This document shows positions 48,303 through 53,882 of a stretch of DNA of 53,882 nucleotides, in pieces. Under the pieces are notes generated by a model, which saw only the letters and a list, made by a program, of their open reading frames with translations, searched no databases and was not told where the DNA came from. The translations under genes were made by a program, and so were the position numbers. Every line of letters begins with the position of its first letter. Within the stretch, counting starts at the first letter, position 1. This DNA is from an uncultured Clostridia bacterium (GTDB lineage: Bacteria > Bacillota > Clostridia > Christensenellales > Aristaeellaceae), in contig CAMDVP010000001.1 of NCBI GenBank assembly GCA_945877525.1, positions 1-53,882 on the forward strand, in the 5' to 3' direction.

Positions 48303-49544
48303 TTATGAGTACATCATACTGGGCATGTGAACCAAATGCCGGTCATCTTTAGGCATATGCAGATCACCCAGCAACGCAGCTGGAATAATTGCCTGATTGC
48401 CAAAGCGCCCACGTATTGCATCAATGCAATCGTCCAGTTTCTGCCTACGCATTCGCTTTTCCATGTCACCAAACATATCAATCTGAATGCTCTGCGTGCT
48501 TGATACCAGGTTGATTCCCGTAACAGTAATCGCGCGAACTGGCTTTAGCCAACGATACCGCTGATTGAACAGCAATCTCGCAGCCTGAGCAATCTCAAGC
48601 GGACTCTGTGACGGGTATGAAAGCTGCGCCTGCGCGATTTCGTACCCCAATTCATTATCACGTACACAAACTCTTACCCCTCTTGCAGATAGCCCATAGC
48701 AGCGCAGACGATGCCCAATGTCCTGGGAAAGATCCAATATGACTTTCCAGACTTCATCCTCTGAGTGTAAGTCTGCATTACAGGTGATCCCGTGCCCGAC
48801 GCTTTTAATTGGTTCTTCATAGCCGTCCGGCTTGATTCTGTAGCGATCCTCTCCATTGGCAGTGATCCAGAGATCTATACCGTTTTTGCCAAACCAGCTC
48901 CGAAGATACTGTGGATCGGTATGGGCAAGGTCGCCAATTGTGAGTACGTTGCGATCCATGAGCTTCTTTGCTGTTCGGGGGCCAACAAAAAGCAGATCCG
49001 ATACGGGCAGTTGCCAAACACGCTCCCTCCAGTGTTCAGTATCCAGCACGGTAATGGCATCCGGCTTCTTCATGTCGCTCCCGAGTTTCGCTAAGATTTT
49101 GCTAAAAGAGACACCAATCGACACAGTAATGCCCAATTCATCTTTAACTGTTTGTCGAATGTCTTCGGCAATTTGGGTACCATTACCATGGATTTTGTCG
49201 CTTCCTGTAACATCGAGCCAGCATTCGTCCATGCCATAAGGTTCTACGAGATCTGTGTATCGACGATAGATATTTCGAAGCAGCATGGAAAAGCGATTGT
49301 ACTGCTCATAGTGTGGCGGAACACAGATCAGCCCCGGACAGGCTTGCCGTGCTTCCCAATTTGCTTGCCCCGTCTTCACGCCCATCCGCTTTGCCTTCTC
49401 GCTTTTCGCCAGGACGATTCCATGCCGATCATCCTCGCTTCCGCATACAGCGACGGCCTTGCCTTGCAGTTCCCGGTTGAGGAGCATTTCAACAGCGGCA
49501 TAAAAACAGTTCGCATCACTATGCAAGATAACGCGGTCGTTCAA
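48303..49544 (-). CDS. Y-family DNA polymerase (DinB/UmuC-like)
   Basis: A 413-residue translesion polymerase. Conserved motifs: SDANCFYAAVEMLLNRELQG (catalytic Asp10, residues 9-28), YGMDECWLDVTG (Asp106/Glu107), VSFSKILAKLGSDMKKP and the fingers/little-finger region. A QIDMFGD segment (about 360-366) resembles a beta-clamp-binding motif. The TTG start 49544 is preceded by AAGGAGG at 10 bases. It is the first gene of the leftward operon with the 46422 peptidase and lies directly opposite the repressor gene, so it is probably repressed by it and induced by DNA damage. Such polymerases are common in ICEs and phages of this group. Confidence 0.93.
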   Translation of the reverse strand: MNDRVILHSDANCFYAAVEMLLNRELQGKAVAVCGSEDDRHGIVLAKSEKAKRMGVKTGQANWEARQACPGLICVPPHYEQYNRFSMLLRNIYRRYTDLVEPYGMDECWLDVTGSDKIHGNGTQIAEDIRQTVKDELGITVSIGVSFSKILAKLGSDMKKPDAITVLDTEHWRERVWQLPVSDLLFVGPRTAKKLMDRNVLTIGDLAHTDPQYLRSWFGKNGIDLWITANGEDRYRIKPDGYEEPIKSVGHGITCNADLHSEDEVWKVILDLSQDIGHRLRCYGLSARGVRVCVRDNELGYEIAQAQLSYPSQSPLEIAQAARLLFNQRYRWLKPVRAITVTGINLVSSTQSIQIDMFGDMEKRMRRQKLDDCIDAIRGRFGNQAIIPAALLGDLHMPKDDRHLVHMPSMMYS

Positions 49545-49592
49545 ATCGTCAGCACCTCCTTGATGATGCTAAACATCTCATCACAAAGACTA

Positions 49593-49621
49593 TTGACATT
49601 TAACCACACATTCGCTATAAT
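49593..49621 (+). promoter_or_regulatory. Consensus promoter for repressor operon
   Basis: TTGACA (49593-49598), a 17-base spacer and TATAAT (49616-49621) form a perfect sigma-A-type promoter. Transcription would start near 49628 and run right into the XRE gene, crossing the oppositely directed promoter. Confidence 0.88.
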
Positions 49622-49649
49622 GCGTATGTGGTTAAACATCGCATTTAGG

Positions 49650-49678
49650 ATTATAGCGCGGTTAAACATCATTGTCAA
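49650..49678 (-). promoter_or_regulatory. Consensus promoter for polymerase operon
   Basis: On the minus strand TTGACA (49678-49673), 17 bases and TATAAT (49655-49650) form a second perfect promoter. Its start near 49643 points left through the repressor promoter, so the two promoters face each other and their transcripts overlap by about 15 bases. Confidence 0.88.
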
Positions 49679-49716
49679 CATGGTATTGTGATGTTTAACA
49701 TTACAGGAGGGTGCCT

Positions 49717-50142
49717 ATGACATTCGGAGAGAAGATCAAAACGCTGAGAAACGAAAAAGGCTGGTCTCAGGATGAACTGGCGAAGAAGTTGGGCGTAAAT
49801 AGGCGCGCAATCAGTTGTTACGAAAACGGGACTTCATATCCGCGCACCATGGAACGCTATCAACAGCTGGCAGAGATCTTTGGTGTCGAAGTGAATTACT
49901 TGCGCACCGAGAATGAGGTGTTCATGGAGGAAGTCGGCGCACAGTATGGGCGACGCGGCATACTGCAGGCGAAAGACATCCTCGAGCAGACAGCGCAGCT
50001 TTTTGCCGGTGGCAGTCTTTCGGACGAGGATCAACTCGCGTTTATGACAGAAATGCAGCAGCTGTATCTGGACTCGAAGCAGCGTGCCAAGAAGTACACA
50101 CCGAAGAAGTATTTGAAGGTTCAGCTACCCGATGAAGAATAA
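49717..50142 (+). CDS. XRE-family repressor (ImmR-like)
   Basis: A 141-residue repressor. The N-terminal helix-turn-helix (about 1-65) contains IKTLRNEKGWSQDELAKKLG and VNRRAISCYENGTSYPRTME. The C-terminal part is helical and lacks a recognised protease-sensitive motif. ATG 49717 has AGGAGG six bases upstream; a GTG at 49711 in the same frame is an alternative. It is the first gene of the rightward operon, immediately followed by an ImmA-type peptidase gene, the ImmR/ImmA arrangement of ICEBs1-like elements, and is expected to bind the repeated GTTAAACATC sites and be cleaved by ImmA. Confidence 0.88.
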   Translation: MTFGEKIKTLRNEKGWSQDELAKKLGVNRRAISCYENGTSYPRTMERYQQLAEIFGVEVNYLRTENEVFMEEVGAQYGRRGILQAKDILEQTAQLFAGGSLSDEDQLAFMTEMQQLYLDSKQRAKKYTPKKYLKVQLPDEE

Positions 50143-50169
50143 GATTTCTGATGAAGGGAGCTGATTCAT

Positions 50170-50697
50170 GTGAATTTGGATATATATGAAGATGCAGAAC
50201 GCTTGGCAAAACGTTACGGAACTCGCGATCCATTTGAGCTGCTGGACGTTATGAATGTGGTTGTGAAGTTTACGGATAAGTTTCCGAAGGATGGCTTAAA
50301 GGGATTTTGCACCTTTATGAATAAAACGAAGTATGTCGTCATCAACGATAGACTATCCTCAATTGAGGCGCGTGTCGTTGCCGGTCATGAAGCTGGACAT
50401 ATCATCCGGCATGCCACTGAACTGAAAGTCGGTGCATTCCAGGACAATGACATTTATATGGCCACCGGGAAAAAGGAGCGCGAGGCAAATGTCTTTGCGG
50501 CTGATTTTCTGATTCGTGACGCTGATGTCCTCGAACTGATGCAGTCCTGTGACTCCAATTTTTTCAATGTTTCCAAAGCGTTGCGTATTCCCGCCCCGTT
50601 CTTTGCGTTCAAACTGTACAGTATGGTGGAGAGGGGCCATGCTATGCGGATGCCCGTTGATCTGGACAGCACATTTCTTGCGCGAAAGAGGTGTTGA
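50170..50697 (+). CDS. ImmA/IrrE-type metallopeptidase (antirepressor)
   Basis: A 175-residue peptidase with the zinc motif HEAGH (His73, Glu74, His77) and the following EREANVFAADFLI segment typical of the ImmA/IrrE family. It is expected to cleave the neighbouring XRE repressor and turn on the element. Its start is GTG 50170, with GGGAG nine bases upstream; the ATG two bases before it is followed by a stop. It lies 27 bases after the repressor gene on the same strand, which supports co-regulation. Length is standard for the family. Confidence 0.92.
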   Translation: MNLDIYEDAERLAKRYGTRDPFELLDVMNVVVKFTDKFPKDGLKGFCTFMNKTKYVVINDRLSSIEARVVAGHEAGHIIRHATELKVGAFQDNDIYMATGKKEREANVFAADFLIRDADVLELMQSCDSNFFNVSKALRIPAPFFAFKLYSMVERGHAMRMPVDLDSTFLARKRC

Positions 50698-50700
50698 CGG

Positions 50701-50988
50701 ATGAAAGATGAGAGAGCGCGAAAGGTATATGTTCAGGTGAAAGTGGATTTTTCACCTGAAGGCCAGATGCGCCCACGCGAACTGATATGGGAAGATGGAG
50801 CGAGGTATGAGATTGATCGCATTCTTGATGTAAAGCAAGCTGCTGAGCTAAAGTGCGGTGGGCAAGGAGACCGATACACGATCATGGTGCGAGGGAAGGA
50901 AAGGCATTTGTTTTTTGAGCGCAATGGATCTGTCACTGGGAGAAACATTGGGCGTTGGTTTGTCCCCTGCTCCCGTTCGGCGAGCTAG
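50701..50988 (+). CDS. Small conserved ICE protein, unknown
   Basis: A 95-residue protein with a beta-rich pattern (KVYVQVKVDFSPEGQ, LIWEDGARYEIDRILDVKQA, RYTIMVRGKERHLFFE). This pattern recalls small proteins next to polymerase and repressor genes in clostridial mobile elements, but I cannot name a domain. Start ATG 50701 lies three bases after the ImmA stop with GAGGTG upstream. The last dozen residues look less conserved. It is the last gene of the rightward operon before the terminator at 51026-51053. Confidence 0.66.
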   Translation: MKDERARKVYVQVKVDFSPEGQMRPRELIWEDGARYEIDRILDVKQAAELKCGGQGDRYTIMVRGKERHLFFERNGSVTGRNIGRWFVPCSRSAS

Positions 50989-51025
50989 AATCACAAGAGT
51001 TGATAAAGAACCCCATATCGGTTTT

Positions 51026-51053
51026 CTCCGGGATAGTTTTCCCGGAGTTTTTT
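51026..51053 (+). terminator. Intrinsic terminator of repressor/ImmA operon
   Basis: CTCCGGGA (51026-51033) pairs with TCCCGGAG (51040-51047) around a six-base loop, followed by six T. The following 51054-51182 stretch contains no gene that I can see and leads to the excisionase-like gene. Confidence 0.85.
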
Positions 51054-51182
51054 ATTGCAGTCCAAAGAAAAATCGCAACAAGAATCACATTTGCCGCTTG
51101 GTAGGATTCCATTTGGCATCGCTCCGCACATGTCTTAGATGAGGGAAGAATACGAACTTCGTCCTAAGGAGGAGATGATAAG

Positions 51183-51413
51183 ATGCAAATGAACATCATG
51201 CAGGAACAGAAAACTACCCATATGACGCCTGCTGAATCCACCAAACCGGAACGGCGCTGCTATACCGTAGATGAAGTGATGGAATTTCTGGGCGTTGGAC
51301 GCAAAGCAGTTTATTCGCTGATTCACAGGAAGGCGTTCCCTGCCATTCGCATCAACAATCTGGGGTACCGCATTCCTAAGGAGTCTTTCAATTCCTGGCT
51401 GCTTCAGAAGTGA
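51183..51413 (+). CDS. Excisionase-like small HTH protein
   Basis: A 76-residue DNA-binding protein with a winged helix of the MerR/excisionase type (YTVDEVMEFLGVGRKAVYSL then RRKAFPAIRI-like strand and RIPKESFNSWL, about 27-73). It is expected to help direct excision by the integrase. ATG 51183 follows AAGGAGGAGATGATAAG. It lies upstream of a four-module homologue and the integrase, as in other Xis-Int cassettes. Confidence 0.8.
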   Translation: MQMNIMQEQKTTHMTPAESTKPERRCYTVDEVMEFLGVGRKAVYSLIHRKAFPAIRINNLGYRIPKESFNSWLLQK

Positions 51414-51464
51414 AGCAGCCAAGCTCGAAAGCTCATCGACAGCCTCAAACTTTTGCGAGCGCTG

Positions 51465-51473
51465 TGCTATCAT
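51465..51473 (+). promoter_or_regulatory. Candidate extended -10 promoter before the HTH-array gene
   Basis: TGCTATCAT (TATCAT at 51468-51473 preceded by TGN) is an extended -10 box about 35-45 bases before the HTH-array gene. The matching -35 region (TCAAAC at 51445-51450) is weak. Confidence 0.4.
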
Positions 51474-51506
51474 CTTTATTAGCAGTCTGAAAGAAAGGGG
51501 GGAATC

Positions 51507-52322
51507 TTGGCTATGGACAGGGAAGCAACGACCATGTCTGTCCGTGAAATGAGGGAGCTGTTGGGGATCAAAAAAACTGACAGCTACTGGCTGCTCAAGA
51601 AAAACTGCTTTGAAGTCGTAAAGATTGCCGGGAAGATGCGGATTGTGAAGAAGAGTTTTGAAAACTGGTATGCTGGACAGACGCATTATCGCAAGGTCAG
51701 CGGAGAAGAACCCGGAAAGCAGCTTGAGACAGAGTTTTACTCCGCACAGAAAATCGGTGAAATGCTGGGCATTAAGACCTGCAGCGTTTATGACCTCATC
51801 CAGTCTGCAGGACTGAGGACAGTCGTAATCGACAACAGGCTGAGGGTTCCGCGAGAAGTGTTCGATACATGGTATGCAGGCCAGAATCATTACCGTGTTG
51901 CGCAGGATCGAGAACGTGACCGATTGCTTGAGGAAAGCTCCATGACCGTTCCGGAACTTGGCAGACTGCTGGGCTTGGATCGCAGACAGGCTTGGAAGCT
52001 ACACACCAAGGTGAAATCCGCGTTCGTTACCATCCGTGTTGCAGGAAAACCAAGGGTAACGAAACAGAGCTTTGAGTCCTGGTATCAGAATCAGGCAGAG
52101 TATACCAAGGTTACTGTCCAAGCATCTGATGGGTTTTCTTGCGCCGTCAGTAATAAGCCTTTCTGCCCACTGAATGAGGCGTCTCAGCTATCGGGTATTC
52201 CTGAGCGGGATCTTTACAGAATGATACAATCCCATGATCTCCAAGGAAAGAAGATTGGGAAGAACTGGTATATCCGTCAAGAAGAAATGCAGGACATAAT
52301 GAACCAGAGAAAAGGAACTTGA
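51507..52322 (+). CDS. Protein of four tandem excisionase-like HTH modules
   Basis: A 271-residue protein made of four copies of a MerR/Xis-like helix-turn-helix unit: EMRELLGIKKTDSYWL (about 14-29) with FENWYAGQTHY, KIGEMLGIKTCSVYDL (about 81-96) with FDTWYAGQNHY, ELGRLLGLDRRQAWKL with FESWYQNQAEY, and EASQLSGIPERDLYRM near the end. It may bind several adjacent sites at the element end. The start is TTG 51507 or ATG 51513, both preceded by AAAGGGGGG, which is close for TTG and 10 bases from ATG. It is 18 bases before the integrase start. Confidence 0.8.
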   Translation: MAMDREATTMSVREMRELLGIKKTDSYWLLKKNCFEVVKIAGKMRIVKKSFENWYAGQTHYRKVSGEEPGKQLETEFYSAQKIGEMLGIKTCSVYDLIQSAGLRTVVIDNRLRVPREVFDTWYAGQNHYRVAQDRERDRLLEESSMTVPELGRLLGLDRRQAWKLHTKVKSAFVTIRVAGKPRVTKQSFESWYQNQAEYTKVTVQASDGFSCAVSNKPFCPLNEASQLSGIPERDLYRMIQSHDLQGKKIGKNWYIRQEEMQDIMNQRKGT

Positions 52323-52340
52323 TTGAGAGGAGGACGTTCA

Positions 52341-53747
52341 ATGGCTTCAATTACGACGAGGAATGATCGCTTCTGCGTCATCTATTCATATGTTGATGAC
52401 AAGGGGAACCGGAGGCAGAAATGGGAAACCTTTCAGACACTACAGGAAGCGAAAGCGCGTAAAGCAGAAATCGAGTACAGTCAGCAGTTGGGAACCTTTA
52501 CGATTCCGAACTGCACTACTGTATCGGAACTTCTCTCTGAATATGTCTCTCTGTATGGAAAAACCAAATGGTCTATATCTGCATACACCGCGAACACAGC
52601 GCTTATTGCGCACTATATTGAGCCCTATCTGGGCAACCAGAAGATCAGAGAGATCACAGCACGGTCACTTGAAAAGTACTACCAAACGCTCCTCAAAACG
52701 CCGGCTGTACATAAAATGACGGATAGGAAGAGCAAAAAGACCAATACAACGGTAACGCCTTCAACGGTGCGCAGGGTTCATAGCCTGCTGAGAAGTGCCT
52801 TCAATCAAGCTGAGAAATGGGACTTGGTTGATAAGAATCCCGCTCGATATGCCACCGTCCCCAAGGCACAACCAAAGGAGCGTGAAATCTGGGATGCGTC
52901 CACACTCTTTCAGGCCATCGAATGCTGTGAGGACGAGCGGCTGAAGCTGTGCTTGAATCTGGCGTTCGCCTGTTCGCTCCGAATTGGTGAACTACTTGGC
53001 CTGACTTGGGACTGCGTTGATATTTCCGAAGAGAGTATTCTGAAAAACGAAGCGTCCATCTACATCAATAAGGAGTTGCAGCGTGTCAGTAAGAAGGCCA
53101 TGAAAACGTTGGAATCGAAGGATATCATCTACGCATTTCCTGAACAGGGGCAAGGAAACAAAACGCAGTTGGTTCTGAAGAAGCCGAAAACTCTTTCCAG
53201 TGTCCGTAAGGTATTCCTTCCAACGTCGGTTGCCAAAATGCTTGTTGCATGGAAGATGGAGCAGGATGCAATTATTGAGGCCATCGGAAGCGAATATGCG
53301 GATTACAAGCTGGTTATTGCAACCGCTAATGGCTTGCCCACTGAAGCATCCCGCATCAGAAAAGCGATGAAAGACCTTATCGCCGATAATGACCTTCCTC
53401 CGGTAGTGTTTCACAGTCTGCGTCACTCAAGCATCACCTATAAGCTCAAGCTGAATGGTGGCGACATCAAGGCTGTGCAAGGTGATTCCGGGCATTCTCA
53501 GGCACAGATGGTTACTGACCAGTATTCGCACATTCTCGACGAAAACCGGCGGCAAAATGCGCAGCTTGTCGAAAGGGCGTTTTATCAGGGGAAAGGTGCC
53601 GAAGTAGCCAGCATTGATCAGAAGGAGAGGTCTTCTGCAGCTGAGCAGGCAGCTGCGTCCGGTATCGATGCGGAGCTGTTGATGAAGATACTCAGCAACC
53701 CTGAGATGGTAAAGGTATTGCAGATGCTCTCGAAAACTGTGGGGTAA
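52341..53747 (+). CDS. int: Tyrosine recombinase / ICE integrase
   Basis: A 468-residue integrase. An N-terminal arm-type or AP2-like region (about 5-45; FCVIYSYVDDKGNRRQKWET) and SAM-like core-binding domain (about 60-180) precede the catalytic domain: arginine in CSLRIGELLGLTW (about 213), HSLRHSS (His/Arg near 356), and the tyrosine in DQYSH (about 394). It integrates and excises the ICE. Start ATG 52341 has AGGAGG seven bases upstream; an earlier TTG at 52323 lacks one. The gene lies at the right end of the window, with a terminator hairpin beyond it and no gene to the last base. Confidence 0.95.
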   Translation: MASITTRNDRFCVIYSYVDDKGNRRQKWETFQTLQEAKARKAEIEYSQQLGTFTIPNCTTVSELLSEYVSLYGKTKWSISAYTANTALIAHYIEPYLGNQKIREITARSLEKYYQTLLKTPAVHKMTDRKSKKTNTTVTPSTVRRVHSLLRSAFNQAEKWDLVDKNPARYATVPKAQPKEREIWDASTLFQAIECCEDERLKLCLNLAFACSLRIGELLGLTWDCVDISEESILKNEASIYINKELQRVSKKAMKTLESKDIIYAFPEQGQGNKTQLVLKKPKTLSSVRKVFLPTSVAKMLVAWKMEQDAIIEAIGSEYADYKLVIATANGLPTEASRIRKAMKDLIADNDLPPVVFHSLRHSSITYKLKLNGGDIKAVQGDSGHSQAQMVTDQYSHILDENRRQNAQLVERAFYQGKGAEVASIDQKERSSAAEQAAASGIDAELLMKILSNPEMVKVLQMLSKTVG

Positions 53748-53754
53748 TAATTTA

Positions 53755-53785
53755 GGCTCTTCCGTTCATAGCGAACCGAAGAGCC
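53755..53785 (+). terminator. Terminator-like hairpin after integrase
   Basis: GGCTCTTC (53755-53762) pairs with GAAGAGCC (53778-53785) with additional GTTC/GAAC pairing inside, followed by TTGTGTTTTC, a weak T-tract. The rest of the window to 53882 holds no gene; it may contain the right attachment site, but no repeat shared with the left end was seen. Confidence 0.6.
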
Positions 53786-53882
53786 TTGTGTTTTCAAAAT
53801 ATGAAAAAATGTGGTGACAAACGACCATATGTGAATGCTAAAATGGACTTGAGCCACTTTGGGTAAAATGCCAACGAATATT

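Larger units (their letters stand above)
49569..49699. promoter_or_regulatory. Operator cluster (repeated GTTAAACATC-type sites)
   Basis: The intergenic region between polymerase and repressor holds GTTAAACATC at 49631-49640 and 49661-49670, the inverse GATGTTTAAC at 49690-49699, a near copy GCTAAACATC at 49569-49578 and a related inverted TTTAACCACA at 49599-49608. They cover both promoters, the layout of a Cro/CI-type operator set. The 49661-49699 pair is a perfect 11-bp inverted repeat (GTTAAACATCA with TGATGTTTAAC). Confidence 0.78.

Noticed and set aside
51135..51890. 251-residue minus-strand frame across the excisionase-like genes
   Set aside because: Covers the real plus-strand xis-like gene, its gap and part of the HTH-array gene; no motif.
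1..53882. Attachment-site direct repeats at both ends
   Set aside because: I compared the first 60 and last 100 bases by eye and found no shared sequence long enough to support attL/attR; the ends of the ICE may lie outside the window.
1..53882. Antimicrobial resistance or metal resistance cargo
   Set aside because: None of the proteins shows motifs of known resistance families.

Overview
The window is best read as most or all of an integrative and conjugative element (ICE) of the Tn1549/CTn type from a gut-type Clostridia. Evidence: a syntenic set of CD1107/CD1108/CD1110/CD1112/CD1115-like transfer genes, Maff2, PcfB, MobC and a MOBP relaxase; Gram-positive style strong Shine-Dalgarno sites; sortase and SpaA-type surface proteins; and Pro/Thr 'TPTP' linkers common in Clostridia. 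Base composition looks moderately GC-rich by eye, with AT-richer stretches near 46 and 49.5 kb. The host species cannot be named from the sequence. No tRNA, rRNA, CRISPR array or antimicrobial resistance gene was recognised.

Layout. (1) 1-2382: an inverted-repeat-rich possible oriT, then relaxase, a small membrane protein and MobC. (2) 2388-18705, all leftward: DUF3846, CHC2/DUF3849, a secreted chagasin-like inhibitor, a 2555-residue methylase/SNF2 helicase with a TnpV gene nested out of frame inside it, small ICE-conserved genes (TTAF, Cys-rich VLP, YodL), a secreted SH3 protein and topoisomerase III. (3) 18757-30234: the type IV secretion module (CD1107-like, DUF4315-like, two NlpC/P60 proteins, VirB4, PrgI, VirB6, Maff2, VirD4, PcfB). 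(4) 30249-38497: a surface-protein cargo of three SpaA/Cna-B proteins, one with a probable thioester domain, and a class B sortase. (5) 38544-45994: ParA/ParB with a phased repeat array, small sigma-like and unknown genes, a primase-helicase, a replication-initiator-like protein whose gene contains five 45-bp iteron-like repeats, and a sigma-like regulator behind an apparent RNA switch. (6) 46422-50988: control region, with a large ImmA-like peptidase and a Y-family polymerase leftward, and an XRE repressor, ImmA and a small protein rightward, from two face-to-face consensus promoters in an operator cluster. (7) 51183-53747: excisionase-like HTH proteins and a tyrosine integrase at the right end.

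How it works together (inference from families). The XRE/ImmA pair probably senses damage or quorum-like cues and releases the lytic-like programme; Int with Xis-like proteins excises the element; the initiator, primase-helicase, topoisomerase and ParAB maintain the circle; MobC and relaxase nick oriT and hand DNA to PcfB/VirD4; VirB4, VirB6, PrgI, Maff2 and the NlpC/P60 hydrolases build the channel through the wall. The adhesin/sortase cargo may promote mating-pair contact or host attachment.

The most notable points are the overprinted tnpV gene, the sequester/anti-sequester RNA switch at 46001-46093, the iterons inside the initiator gene, the thioester adhesin cargo with two unanchored SpaA proteins, and the face-to-face promoter switch.
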